Below are positions 27,556-36,389 of a DNA stretch of 64,000 bases, piece by piece. Source of the DNA: Amycolatopsis coloradensis (GTDB lineage: Bacteria; Actinomycetota; Actinomycetes; Mycobacteriales; Pseudonocardiaceae); NCBI RefSeq assembly GCF_037997115.1, contig NZ_CP150484.1:1906860-1970859 (forward strand), in the 5' to 3' direction. Within the stretch, counting starts at the first letter, position 1. Each line of letters begins with the position of its first letter. The notes under the pieces were generated by a model. The model made no database searches and had not been told where the DNA came from. It was given only the letters and a program-made list of their open reading frames with translations. A program made the position numbers and the translations under genes.

Positions 27556-27993
27556 ATGGAAACTCTTCAGGACAAGGGACTCGCCGCGTTACGGCTGATC
27601 CTGGCCTTCACGCTGCTGTCCACTACGCTGCACTACGCGCACAACGTGCTCAGGGCGGCGGACTATCCGCAGATCGAGGGGATCTCGGTGGGCATGGCCG
27701 CCACCTTGGTCGTCGTCGCGTACGTCCTCTTCTCCGTCTTCGGCGTGCTCGGCTACCGCGACTACCTGCGCGGACGTTACTGGCGGGCGCTCGCCTTCCT
27801 GATGGTCTATTCGCTGTCCGGCCTCGCGAGCCTCGGCCACTTCCTGGTCGCCGTGCCGCAGATCCCGGCCTTCTGGTTCGCCACGATCTACACCGACACG
27901 GCGGCCGCGCTGCTGCTGTGGGCGTTCGTGGTCTGGGCGGCGGCGAAGCTCAACCGGGTGACGACGGCTGACCAACTTTCTACACAACATTGA
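27556..27993 (+). CDS. Four-helix membrane protein
   Basis: 145 residues from ATG after AAGGGGG; the frame is open 17 codons further but without a ribosome site. Four hydrophobic segments are visible (AALRLILAFTLLSTTLHYA, GMAATLVVVAYVLFSVFGVL, ALAFLMVYSLSGLASLGHFL, TDTAAALLLWAFVVWAAAKL). No family is assigned. TCGCTAGAGCGA (27518-27529), a 5-base inverted repeat, lies upstream and could be an operator. It precedes the box genes by 32 bases but boxC has its own promoter. Confidence 0.65.
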   Translation: METLQDKGLAALRLILAFTLLSTTLHYAHNVLRAADYPQIEGISVGMAATLVVVAYVLFSVFGVLGYRDYLRGRYWRALAFLMVYSLSGLASLGHFLVAVPQIPAFWFATIYTDTAAALLLWAFVVWAAAKLNRVTTADQLSTQH

Positions 27994-28018
27994 CGCAAAT
28001 CGGTGCAATGTAGACAAT
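27987..28018 (+). promoter_or_regulatory. boxC promoter with inverted repeat
   Basis: A -35 TTGACG (27990-27995) and a -10 region TAGACAAT (28011-28018) lie directly before the GTG at 28026, suggesting a leaderless mRNA. ACATTG (27987-27992) and CAATGT (28006-28011) form a perfect 6-base inverted repeat overlapping both elements, a plausible repressor site. Confidence 0.45.
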
Positions 28019-28025
28019 TGGAAGG

Positions 28026-29618
28026 GTGACGCGGACCACATCGGTGACGTTCGAACGTCATCCCAGCGGCTACCGGCACTGGAAACTGTCCACCGACGGC
28101 GACGTCGCGTGGCTCGAACTCGATGTCGACCCGGACGGCGGTCTCGTACCGGGTTACGAGCTCAAGCTCAACTCCTACGACCTCGGCGTCGACATCGAGT
28201 TGCACGACGCGACACAGCGGCTCCGGTTCGAGCATCCCGAGGTCCGCGTGGTCATCGTGACCAGCGCGAAGGACAACGTCTTCTGTGCCGGCGCGAACAT
28301 CCGCATGCTCGCTTCGTCGTCGCACGAGTGGAAGGTGAACTTCTGCAAATTCACCAATGAGACCCGCAACGCCATGGAGGACGCCGCCGCGCACTCCGGG
28401 CAGGTCTACGTCGCGGCGGTCAACGGCATCTGTGCCGGCGGCGGCTACGAGATCGCGCTCGCCTGCGAAAAGATCCTGCTGGTCGACGACAACTCCTCGA
28501 CCGTCGCGCTGCCGGAGGTGCCGCTCCTCGGCGTCCTGCCCGGCACCGGCGGGCTCACCAGGGTGGTCGACAAACGCGGCGTGCGGCGGGATCTCGCCGA
28601 CGTCTTCGCCACCCGCCCCGACGGGGTGAAAGGGCGCACCGCTGTCGACTGGCGGCTCGTCGACGAGCTCGTGCCGCGGCAGGGTTTCCGCGAAGCCGTG
28701 CTGGCCAGGGCGAAGGAGTTCGCGCGGACGAGCGGGCGGCTCGACGGGGAAGGCGTCGAACTGAGGCCACTCAAGCATCGTTATGTCGACATCGCCCGCG
28801 GCAAGACCGACGCGACGATCACCGTCAAGGGCCCGGATGCCGACGACGGCTGGCTGCTGGACGTCACCCGCGAACTGGACGACGCGATCCTTCGCCTGCG
28901 CACCAACGAACCCGAACTCGGCACGTGGGTGCTCCGCACCGAAGGCGATCCGGTGAAGGTCCTCGAACACGAACGCGCCGTGTTCGACGCGAAAGACTGC
29001 CTGAGCAACGAAATCGTCCACTACTTCAAGCGGACGCTAAAGCGGCTGGACGTCACCAGCCGCGGCCTGATCGCCCTCGTCGAGCCTGGCAGCTGCTACG
29101 CCGGGCTCCTGCTGGAACTCGCGCTCGCCGCGGACCGGCAGTACATCTTGGACGGTCCGCCGCTCGATGACGAAGACAGTGAAGAACGTGCGTCGATCAC
29201 GTTGTCGGAAGCCAACTTCGGTCGTTTCCCGATGGGCAACGGCCTGACCCGCCTAGAATCCCGGTTCTTCGGCGACCCCGATCACGTCACGAGGCTCGCG
29301 GAGGTACGCGGCAAAACGCTGAGCCCGGCCGAGGCGAACGAACTCGGCCTGGTCACCGACGCACCGGACGACCTCGACTGGGAGGACGAGATCCGGATCG
29401 CGCTGGAAGGACGGGCTTCGCTGAGCCCGGACGCCTTGACCGGAATGGAGGCGAACCATCGGTTCGTCGGCCCCGAGACGCTGGAAAGCAAGATCTTCGG
29501 CAGGCTCGCCGCCTGGCAGAACTGGATCTTCACCCGTCCGAACGCATCCGGTCCCGAGGGCGCGCTGCGTCGCTACGGGACCGGTCAGAAGGCCGTCTTC
29601 GACAGGAAGCGGGTTTGA
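28026..29618 (+). CDS. boxC: Benzoyl-CoA-dihydrodiol lyase
   Basis: 530 residues. A double crotonase-fold protein of the size of BoxC. The first half carries VIVTSAKDNVFCAGANIRML and YVAAVNGICAGGGYEIALAC with the oxyanion-hole glycines. The second half has GLIALVEPGSCYAGLLLELA and ITLSEANFGRFPMGNGLTRL. BoxC opens the ring of 2,3-epoxybenzoyl-CoA, releasing formate and giving 3,4-dehydroadipyl-CoA semialdehyde. It heads the run boxC-boxB-benzoate-CoA ligase. The GTG has GGAAGG too close to serve well, so the mRNA may be leaderless. Confidence 0.94.
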   Translation: MTRTTSVTFERHPSGYRHWKLSTDGDVAWLELDVDPDGGLVPGYELKLNSYDLGVDIELHDATQRLRFEHPEVRVVIVTSAKDNVFCAGANIRMLASSSHEWKVNFCKFTNETRNAMEDAAAHSGQVYVAAVNGICAGGGYEIALACEKILLVDDNSSTVALPEVPLLGVLPGTGGLTRVVDKRGVRRDLADVFATRPDGVKGRTAVDWRLVDELVPRQGFREAVLARAKEFARTSGRLDGEGVELRPLKHRYVDIARGKTDATITVKGPDADDGWLLDVTRELDDAILRLRTNEPELGTWVLRTEGDPVKVLEHERAVFDAKDCLSNEIVHYFKRTLKRLDVTSRGLIALVEPGSCYAGLLLELALAADRQYILDGPPLDDEDSEERASITLSEANFGRFPMGNGLTRLESRFFGDPDHVTRLAEVRGKTLSPAEANELGLVTDAPDDLDWEDEIRIALEGRASLSPDALTGMEANHRFVGPETLESKIFGRLAAWQNWIFTRPNASGPEGALRRYGTGQKAVFDRKRV

Positions 29619-29625
29619 ACAGCCC

Positions 29626-31047
29626 ATGCCCACCAAGATCGATTACGACGCCAAGATCCCCAACAACGTCGACCTCTCCGGTGATCGGCGCCTCCAGCGG
29701 GCGCTGGAGGGCTGGCAGCCGAAATTCCTGGACTGGTGGGGCGAAATGGGCCCCGCGCTGCGGACGCAGGGGGTCTACCTGCGGACCGCGGTCAGCGTCG
29801 GCCGGGACGGCTGGGCGCATTTCGACCACGTCGACGTGCCCGACTACCGGTGGGGGATCTTCCTCGCGGAGCCGGATCCGGACCGGGTGATCGGCTTCGG
29901 CGAGCACAAGGGCGAGCCCGCCTGGCAGCAGGTGCCCGGCGAATACCGCGCCGACCTGCAGCGGCTCATCGTGATCCAGGGCGACACCGAACCCGCGTCG
30001 GTCGAGCAGCAGAAGCTGCTGGGCCTCACCGCGCCGAGCCTCTACGACCTGCGGAACCTCTTCCAGGTCAACGTCGAAGAAGGCCGCCACCTGTGGGCGA
30101 TGGTTTATCTGCTGCACGCCTACTTCGGCCGCGAAGGCCGCGACGAAGCGGAAGGATTGCTGCTCCGGAATTCCGGAAGTCCGGACGCGCCCCGGATCCT
30201 CGACGCCTTCAACGAGGAGACCGCGGATTGGCTCGCGTTCTACATGTTCACCTATTTCACCGATCGCGATGGCAAATACCAGCTCGGCACCCTCAAGGAA
30301 AGCGGCTTCGACCCGCTTTCCCGCACTTGTGAATTCATGCTCAAGGAAGAGGCGCACCACATGTTCGTCGGCACCACGGGGGTCGACCGGGTGGTCACCC
30401 GCAGTGCCGAACTGATCCGCGAGCACGACACCTTCGACATCGCCGGGCACGGCGGGATCCCCCTGGAAGTCATCCAGCGTTACCTCAACTTCCACTACAC
30501 CGTCTCGCTCGACCTGTTCGGCGGCGAGACGTCGACCAACGCGGCGAACTACTACACCGCCGGGCTGAAAGGCCGCTGGCAGGAGGCCCGCCGCAAGGAC
30601 GACCACAAGCTCACCGACGCCGCCGGATCGCTGTCCCGGCCGAGGGCCGACGGCACCTGGGAGACCGAGGAACTCCCGGCCATCCTGCTGCTGAACCTCG
30701 ACCTGCGGGAGGAATACCGCGCCGACTGCCAGACCGGCGTCAACCGCTGGAACAGGATCCTGGACGAGGCGGGCATCGACTTCCGATTCGTTCTCCCGCA
30801 CCCTGGATTCAATCGCGAAGTCGGCATAAACTCCGGCCACCATGTGACGCCCGACGGCACCGTTGTCGACGAGCGGACCTGGCTGGCCGGCAAACGCAAG
30901 TGGCTGCCCACTCCCGAAGACCTGACCTTCGTCCGATCGCTGATGCACCCGGTGTACGAGCGAGGAAAGATCGCGAGCTGGGTGGCACCGCCACGTCAGG
31001 GCATCAATGGGAAACCGTTCGACTATGAATACGTTTACCTGAGCTGA
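29626..31047 (+). CDS. boxB: Benzoyl-CoA 2,3-epoxidase, diiron oxygenase subunit
   Basis: 473 residues of BoxB type. Diiron ligands are in ExxH pairs: E152-G-R-H155 within LFQVNVEEGRHLWAMVYLLH, and a second carboxylate/His set in CEFMLKEEAHHMFVG. Other conserved blocks are ETADWLAFYMFTYFTDRDGK and NFHYTVSLDLFGGETSTNAA. BoxB uses O2 and electrons from the reductase BoxA to epoxidise benzoyl-CoA. It starts 8 bases after boxC. No boxA gene is in the window, so electrons must come from a reductase encoded elsewhere. Confidence 0.95.
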   Translation: MPTKIDYDAKIPNNVDLSGDRRLQRALEGWQPKFLDWWGEMGPALRTQGVYLRTAVSVGRDGWAHFDHVDVPDYRWGIFLAEPDPDRVIGFGEHKGEPAWQQVPGEYRADLQRLIVIQGDTEPASVEQQKLLGLTAPSLYDLRNLFQVNVEEGRHLWAMVYLLHAYFGREGRDEAEGLLLRNSGSPDAPRILDAFNEETADWLAFYMFTYFTDRDGKYQLGTLKESGFDPLSRTCEFMLKEEAHHMFVGTTGVDRVVTRSAELIREHDTFDIAGHGGIPLEVIQRYLNFHYTVSLDLFGGETSTNAANYYTAGLKGRWQEARRKDDHKLTDAAGSLSRPRADGTWETEELPAILLLNLDLREEYRADCQTGVNRWNRILDEAGIDFRFVLPHPGFNREVGINSGHHVTPDGTVVDERTWLAGKRKWLPTPEDLTFVRSLMHPVYERGKIASWVAPPRQGINGKPFDYEYVYLS

Positions 31048-31066
31048 GCCGATAGAAGGTGCGCCC

Positions 31067-32665
31067 GTGTCCGCTGCTGCCACCGGTTTCAACGCGGCGA
31101 GCTACCTGCTCGACCGGCATCTGGCGGAAGGGCGCGGGGCGAAGGCCGCGGTCGTCTCCCCGAGACGGAACCTCACGTACGCGGGCCTGGCGGCCGAAAG
31201 CCGCCGGGTCGCGGCGGGACTGAAGGCGATCGGCGTCCGCCCGGAGGAGCGGGTCCTGTTCTGCATGGTCGACGACGTCGAACTGCTCACCGGGATCCTC
31301 GGCGCGATGCTGGCCGGAGCGGTCGCGGTGCCGGTTTCCACCATGGTCACCGGGCTGGACCTGGGCAAACTGCTCGCCGATTCCCGGGCCAGGGTCCTGT
31401 GTGTTTCGGGCGAGTTCGCCGCGCAGGCGACGGTCGCGCTCGGGCTGGCGCCGGAGGTCACCGACGTCGTGCTGGACAGGGCCAAGGCGGCCGAACTGCC
31501 GTCCGGGGTCCGCGCGCACGAGTGGAGTGATCTGTCCACAGTGGACGATTATGGTTTCGCGCCGGCTCCGACCTGGGAGGATTCGCCCGCGCTCTGGCTG
31601 TACACGTCGGGGACGACGGGCAAGCCGAAAGGCGCGATGCATCGTCACGCGAGCATCCGCGCGGTCTGCGAAACGTACGCGCGCGGCGTGCTGGACATCG
31701 GCCCGAACGACCGGTTCCTTTCCGTCCCCAAGCTGTTCTTCGCTTACGGGTTGGGGAATTCGGCGTTCTTCCCGCTCGCGGCGGGCGGGACGACCCTGCT
31801 CGAACCCGCGAGGCCGACCCCGGGGCTGATCGCCGCCAGGGTCCGCGCGGAGCGGCCGACGTTGTTCTTCGCCGTCCCGACGTTCTACGCCGCGCTGCTC
31901 GCCGGCGACATCCCCGACGACACGTTCTCCTCGGTGCGCCAAGCGGTTTCGGCGGGGGAGCCGCTGCCCGCCGTGCTGTACGAACGGTTCCGCGACCGTT
32001 TCGGCGTCGAGATCCTGGACGGGATCGGCTCGACCGAGGCGTTGCACATCTTCCTGTCCAACCGGCCGCGTCAGGTCCGACCCGGCAGCACCGGGGTGCC
32101 GGTGCCGGGCTACGAGATCGCGCTGCGCGACGAACAGGGAGAGCCGGTGCCGGACGGGCAGCCCGGTGAACTGTTCGTCGCCGGGCCGTCGATCGCGACC
32201 GGGTACTGGGCGCGGTACGAGACGACGAAGCAAGTCTTCCAGGGCGAATGGCTGCGGACGGGTGACAGCTTCGTGCGCAACGCCGACGGGAGCTACACCT
32301 GCCTCGGGCGCTTCAACGACATGCTGAAACCGGGTGGGATCTGGGTGTCGCCCGCCGAGGTCGAGGACAGGCTGCTGCAGCATCCGGCGGTCGCCGAGGT
32401 CGCGGTGGTGGCCGCCTTCGACGCCGACGGCATCGAGAAACCGGTCGCGTGCGTGGTCGGTGTGCCCGGCGGCAGGCTGGACGCGGACGAGCTGATCGAG
32501 TTCTGCCGGGCCGGGCTGGCGTCCTTCAAGCGGCCGCGGAGCATCGTCGAGCTGGGCGAACTGCCGAAGACGGCGACCGGGAAGATCCGGCGCAACGTCA
32601 TCCGGGAACTGGTACGGGACATGTACGAGGTCCGGGCCCCCGTCCCGCCGTATTTAGTCCTCTGA
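31067..32665 (+). CDS. bclA: Benzoate-CoA ligase
   Basis: 532 residues from a GTG after GAAGG. An acyl-adenylate-forming enzyme: the phosphate loop YTSGTTGKPKG starts at residue 179, and A5-A8 motifs are visible (DGIGSTEALHIFLSNRPRQV, YWARYETTKQVFQGEWLRTG, GRFNDMLKPGGIWVSPAEVE). The invariant catalytic lysine is in PKTATGKIRRN. HIFLSN matches the benzoate-CoA ligase substrate region. It activates benzoate to benzoyl-CoA for BoxAB. The last three residues (LVL) and the stop are encoded inside a dispersed palindromic repeat. Confidence 0.92.
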   Translation: MSAAATGFNAASYLLDRHLAEGRGAKAAVVSPRRNLTYAGLAAESRRVAAGLKAIGVRPEERVLFCMVDDVELLTGILGAMLAGAVAVPVSTMVTGLDLGKLLADSRARVLCVSGEFAAQATVALGLAPEVTDVVLDRAKAAELPSGVRAHEWSDLSTVDDYGFAPAPTWEDSPALWLYTSGTTGKPKGAMHRHASIRAVCETYARGVLDIGPNDRFLSVPKLFFAYGLGNSAFFPLAAGGTTLLEPARPTPGLIAARVRAERPTLFFAVPTFYAALLAGDIPDDTFSSVRQAVSAGEPLPAVLYERFRDRFGVEILDGIGSTEALHIFLSNRPRQVRPGSTGVPVPGYEIALRDEQGEPVPDGQPGELFVAGPSIATGYWARYETTKQVFQGEWLRTGDSFVRNADGSYTCLGRFNDMLKPGGIWVSPAEVEDRLLQHPAVAEVAVVAAFDADGIEKPVACVVGVPGGRLDADELIEFCRAGLASFKRPRSIVELGELPKTATGKIRRNVIRELVRDMYEVRAPVPPYLVL

Positions 32666-32690
32666 ATGCGGGGTGCCAGGCCGCGTGTCA
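32657..32690. repeat. Stop-codon-flanking repeat, copy 2 (left half)
   Basis: GTCCTCTGAATGCGG matches the left arm of the full copies at 17085 and 62727, but the right arm is lost. It lies at a convergent gene junction and supplies the stop codon of the benzoate-CoA ligase gene. Confidence 0.55.
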
Positions 32691-33149
32691 CCCGCCGTTG
32701 ACGGTGCGCAGGGTCCGCATGGCCTCGGCCAGGTCGTGCGCGCCGTCACCGAGCGGGGTCAGGACGATGCGCCGCAGGATCTCGGCACACGCTTCCCGCG
32801 CCTTCTCGGCGACGTCGAGACCGTGGTCGGTGAGCGCCGCGAACGTGACGCGGCGATCGTCCGGGCTGGGCACGCGGCAGATCAGATCCGCGGCGACCAG
32901 CCGGTCCGCGACCTTGGTGAACCCGCCGCTCGACAGGGCCGCCTCGACGGCCAACCGGGTCATCGGCATCCGGTGCTCGGGTGAGCGCACGAGCCGCAGC
33001 AGGATGTCGAACGACGCCGGCGCCAGACCGAACCGTTCGGCGATCTCGCCCATCAGCTTGTTCTGCGTGGCCAGGTAGCCCTCGATCACCAGGCCCCACC
33101 ACGTGACCACTTCGTCGTCGTTCGGTTCCTCCGGTTTCACCACTGTCAC
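32688..33149 (-). CDS. MarR-family regulator, probably MhqR-like
   Basis: 153 residues from a GTG. The MarR winged helix is clear (ERFGLAPASFDILLRLVRSP, MPMTRLAVEAALSSGGFTKV, ADLICRVPSPDDRRVTFAAL with the DxR wing motif). It is divergent from an mhqO/mhqD-like pair, the arrangement expected for a quinone-responsive repressor such as B. subtilis MhqR. The benzoate gene cluster ends convergently with it, so regulation of box genes is a less likely alternative. TACCCT lies 7 bases before the GTG, consistent with leaderless expression. Confidence 0.85.
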   Translation of the reverse strand: MTVVKPEEPNDDEVVTWWGLVIEGYLATQNKLMGEIAERFGLAPASFDILLRLVRSPEHRMPMTRLAVEAALSSGGFTKVADRLVAADLICRVPSPDDRRVTFAALTDHGLDVAEKAREACAEILRRIVLTPLGDGAHDLAEAMRTLRTVNGG

Positions 33150-33185
33150 GCGAGCGAGGGTACACCCAAAAATCTTCCTGGAATA

Positions 33186-33217
33186 TATCTTGCGCGCGAG
33201 AGGTTACCGGGTTAGCT
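33186..33217 (+). promoter_or_regulatory. mhqO promoter with MhqR-like operator
   Basis: TTGCGC (33190-33195), a 16-base gap and TTAGCT (33212-33217) form the likely promoter. The imperfect palindrome TATCTTGCGCGCGAGAGG (33186-33203) covers the -35 and resembles the B. subtilis MhqR box in layout (TATCT...AGA..). Binding is inferred. Confidence 0.4.
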
Positions 33218-33247
33218 TGACTCCACCGGCTCCAGAGGAGGGGCACC

Positions 33248-34207
33248 ATGTCGATCAAGACTTCGGGCCTGCACCACGTCACCGCCATCGGTGGCGACCC
33301 CCAGCGCAACGCGGACTTCTACACCCGGGCACTCGGCCTGCGGCTGGTGAAGACCACCGTGAACTTCGACGACCCCGGCACGTACCACCTTTACTACGGC
33401 GACGAGTCCGGCAAGCCCGGCTCGCTGATGACGTTCTTCCCGTGGCGGGACGCGCCGAAGGGCCGTCACGGCACCGGCCAGGCGACCACGACGTCGTTCT
33501 CCGTGCCGGAGGCCTCACTCGGCTGGTGGACGCGGCACCTCGCGGAGAACCGCGTCGAGACCAGCCAGGTCCGCAACTCCGACGGCGAGGAGACGCTCAC
33601 CTTCCTCGACCCGGACGGCCTCGAACTCGCGCTCGTCGCGCATCCGCAGGGCGACCCGCGTGACCCGTGGGACACGAAGTTGGTCCCCGCCGAGCACGCC
33701 ATCCGCGGGCTGCACTCCGTCACGCTGTCGGTATCCCGAGAGGACGCGACCGCCGGGATGCTGACCGAGGGCCTCGGCCTGACCTTCGAACACCAGGATG
33801 GCAACCGCCTGCGGTTCTCCGCAGGCGAAGGCGGCCCCGGCGCGCTCGTCGACGTCCTCGTCACGCCCGGCGCCCCGCGTGGGCTGGTGGCGGCGGGCAC
33901 CGTGCACCACGTCGCCTGGCGCGCTCCGGACGAAGCCACCCAGGCCGCCTGGCGCGACGAGTTGATCGACGACGGCGTGAACGTGACGTCCATTTTGGAC
34001 CGTCAGTACTTCCGGTCGATCTACTTCCGCGAGCCGGGCGGCACGCTGCTCGAGGTCGCGACCGACGAACCCGGTTTCGCGATCGACGAGCCGTTGCTGG
34101 AGCTCGGTCGCGCGCTGAAACTGCCGCCGTGGCTGGAGCCCAAGCGCGAGGACATCGAAGCCATGCTGCCGAAGCTGGACCTGCCGAGCGAGAACAACCC
34201 GCGATGA
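33248..34207 (+). CDS. mhqO: VOC-family ring-cleaving dioxygenase (MhqO-like)
   Basis: 319 residues from ATG after GAGGAGG. Two glyoxalase/VOC modules: residues 5-130 (GLHHVTAIGGDPQRNADFYT, YHLYYGDESGKPGSLMTFFP) and 150-285 (IRGLHSVTLSVSREDATAGM, VHHVAWRAPDEATQAAWRDE, SIYFREPGGTLLEVATDEPG). The H and E metal ligands are present. MhqO-type enzymes cleave hydroquinone-like compounds and protect against quinones. The next gene overlaps by 4 bases. Confidence 0.9.
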   Translation: MSIKTSGLHHVTAIGGDPQRNADFYTRALGLRLVKTTVNFDDPGTYHLYYGDESGKPGSLMTFFPWRDAPKGRHGTGQATTTSFSVPEASLGWWTRHLAENRVETSQVRNSDGEETLTFLDPDGLELALVAHPQGDPRDPWDTKLVPAEHAIRGLHSVTLSVSREDATAGMLTEGLGLTFEHQDGNRLRFSAGEGGPGALVDVLVTPGAPRGLVAAGTVHHVAWRAPDEATQAAWRDELIDDGVNVTSILDRQYFRSIYFREPGGTLLEVATDEPGFAIDEPLLELGRALKLPPWLEPKREDIEAMLPKLDLPSENNPR

Positions 34208-34809
34208 GCACCTTGGAGCACAAGTACGTCGAAGGGGCGCCCGACGAGCCGGTGCTGCTGCTCCTGCACGGCACCGGCGGCGGCCCGGACGATCTCGTAC
34301 CGCTCGCCCGGCAGCTGAGCCCGGAGTCGGCGCTGCTCGCGCCGGCCGGGCCGGTGTCGGAGCACGGTGCGGCACGATGGTTCCGCAGGCTGGCGGAAGG
34401 CGTTTTCGACCACGAGGACGTCGCCTTCCGAGCGAACCAGCTGGCCGACTTCGTGCTCGCCTCGCGTGAGGAGTACGGCCTCGGTGACCGGCGGCTGGTG
34501 GCCATCGGGTTCTCCAACGGCGCCAACATCGCCGCCGCGGTGACCCTGCTCCGCCCGGACGCAGTCAGGGAGGCCGTGCTGTTCGCGGCGATGTCGCCTG
34601 TTCCTTCCCCGCCGCGGAACGATCTGTCCGGAACCCGGGTCTTCCTGTCGAACGGCGAGCACGATCCGATGGCGCCGCTGCCCTCGGCGGAGACGCTCGT
34701 CCGTGACCTGCGCGAGCGCGGCGCGGACGTCGTCGTCCATCGCCATCCCGGCGGGCACCAGGTGACCGGCAACGGTTTGGTAGCGGCCGCGGGGTGGCTC
34801 AACCCATAG
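34204..34809 (+). CDS. mhqD: Phospholipase/carboxylesterase (MhqD-like)
   Basis: 201 residues, translationally coupled to mhqO through ATGA. A compact alpha/beta hydrolase: LLLLHGTGGGPDDLVPLARQ, nucleophile Ser104 in GFSNGA, Asp154 in GEHDPMAP, His185 in PGGHQVT. In Bacillus MhqD is co-induced with MhqO by methylhydroquinone and catechol. The substrate remains unknown. Confidence 0.88.
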   Translation: MSTLEHKYVEGAPDEPVLLLLHGTGGGPDDLVPLARQLSPESALLAPAGPVSEHGAARWFRRLAEGVFDHEDVAFRANQLADFVLASREEYGLGDRRLVAIGFSNGANIAAAVTLLRPDAVREAVLFAAMSPVPSPPRNDLSGTRVFLSNGEHDPMAPLPSAETLVRDLRERGADVVVHRHPGGHQVTGNGLVAAAGWLNP

Positions 34810-34845
34810 CGGGGAGAGCAAAGGACGCGAACGTAGCATCGTCCG

Positions 34846-35994
34846 ATGACTAACGGGGACCTCGTCCGCGCCCAGGCCCTGCTCGACAGGGTCCTCCTCG
34901 CGGACGGGCACAACGATCTGCCATGGGAGCTGCGGGTCACGACCGGCCCGGACCCGGTCGAGGCCGTGACCGGCACGGATCTCACGGTCCGTCAGCCGCA
35001 TCTGCACACCGACTTCCCGAAGCTCGCCGAAGGCAGGCTCGGGATGCAGTTCTGGTCCGTCTACGTGCCTTGCCAGTTCGAGGGCCACAGCGCGGTGACG
35101 GCGGTGCTCGAACAGATCGAGATCGTGCACCAGATGGCCGAGCGCTACCCCGATCGCCTGGCCCTCGTGGACACCGCCGACGAGGCCGAAGCCGCTTTCC
35201 GCGACGGCAAGATCGCGTCGCTGCTGGGTGCCGAGGGCGGCCACAGCATCGCCGAATCCCTTGGCGTGCTGAGGATCCTGCGCCGCCTCGGCGTCCGCTA
35301 CATGACGCTCACCCACAACTACAACACCACCTGGGCCGACTCCGGCACCGACGAACCCGAGCACGGCGGGCTCACCGAGTTCGGCCGTGACGTCGTCCGC
35401 GAGATGAACAAGATCGGCATGCTGGTCGACCTCTCGCACGTCGCGCCGAGCACGATGCGCGCCGCGCTCGAGGTCAGTTCCGCGCCGGTGATCTTCAGCC
35501 ACTCCTCCTGCACCGCGGTCAACGACCATCCCCGCAACATCCCCGACGACGTCCTGGAAACCTTGGCGGCCAAGGACGGCGTCGCGATGGTGACGTTCGT
35601 GCCGGGCTTCATCTCGCCGAAGGTCGCTGAGTGGGACGACCGGCTGCGCCAGGACATGGAAGCCGCGGGCAAGGACTACCGGAACATCGATCAGCGCACG
35701 AAGTTCACCGCCGAACGAGGCGGCCCCGAGAAGCCGAAGGCGGGCATCGACGACGTCGTCGCGCACATCGAGCACGCGCGCGAAGTGGCGGGCGTCGACC
35801 ACATCGGGCTCGGCGGCGATTACGACGGAGTCGCGACGCTGCCCGAAGGCCTCGAAGACGTTTCGAAGTACCCGGTGCTGTTCGCCGCGCTGCTGGAACG
35901 CGGCTGGAGCGAAGAGGACTGCGCGAAACTGGCCGGGAAGAACACCTTGCGGGTGCTGCGTGCGGCGGACGAGGTCACCCGTTCGGACGCTTGA
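34846..35994 (+). CDS. Membrane-dipeptidase-type (M19) zinc peptidase
   Basis: 382 residues. Binuclear zinc ligands of renal dipeptidase type are present: H22 and D24 (DGHND), E129 (GAEGGHS), H197 (DLSHVAP), H218 (FSHSS) and D324 (GGDYDGV). HPRNIPDD is the conserved substrate-side loop. There is no signal peptide or anchor, so it acts in the cytoplasm, hydrolysing dipeptides. It begins 36 bases after mhqD but looks functionally separate. Confidence 0.93.
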   Translation: MTNGDLVRAQALLDRVLLADGHNDLPWELRVTTGPDPVEAVTGTDLTVRQPHLHTDFPKLAEGRLGMQFWSVYVPCQFEGHSAVTAVLEQIEIVHQMAERYPDRLALVDTADEAEAAFRDGKIASLLGAEGGHSIAESLGVLRILRRLGVRYMTLTHNYNTTWADSGTDEPEHGGLTEFGRDVVREMNKIGMLVDLSHVAPSTMRAALEVSSAPVIFSHSSCTAVNDHPRNIPDDVLETLAAKDGVAMVTFVPGFISPKVAEWDDRLRQDMEAAGKDYRNIDQRTKFTAERGGPEKPKAGIDDVVAHIEHAREVAGVDHIGLGGDYDGVATLPEGLEDVSKYPVLFAALLERGWSEEDCAKLAGKNTLRVLRAADEVTRSDA

Positions 35995-36032
35995 GAGCGC
36001 GATCAAGCCCGCTTCGGCGGACACTGTCCTGC

Positions 36033-36389
36033 ATGACGCAGCCGGAGGAGGGCGCCGCCGAGGTTCCCGTCAAGCCGTCCGAAACCGCGGGCGGCGCACG
36101 CCACAGCGGTAAATTCGAAGCCGGCCCGAAGCTCAAACGGACGCGGGTGAGCGGCACATGGATCGCCGTCATCGTGGCGTTGATCGTGCTGGTGTTCCTG
36201 CTCGTGTTCATCCTGCAGAACCAGGACACGGCCACCGTGCACTTCCTGGGCATGTCCGGGAGCATGCCGCTGGCGGTCGCGATGCTGTTCTCCGTGATCG
36301 CCGGTGGCACGCTGGTCGCGCTCGTCGGCGGCGCCCGGATCCTGCAGTTGCGCAAGCAGGCCAAGAAGTCGCGGCATCAGCTGCGCTGA
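36033..36389 (+). CDS. LapA-domain membrane protein
   Basis: 118 residues. A charged cytoplasmic N-terminus of about 38 residues is followed by two membrane helices (WIAVIVALIVLVFLLVFILQ and LAVAMLFSVIAGGTLVALVG) joined by NQDTATVHFLGMSGSMP, the LapA/DUF1049 signature. The C-terminus is basic (LRKQAKKSRHQLR). LapA relatives are linked to envelope assembly. The 3' end overlaps the convergent AraC gene by 13 bases. Confidence 0.85.
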   Translation: MTQPEEGAAEVPVKPSETAGGARHSGKFEAGPKLKRTRVSGTWIAVIVALIVLVFLLVFILQNQDTATVHFLGMSGSMPLAVAMLFSVIAGGTLVALVGGARILQLRKQAKKSRHQLR

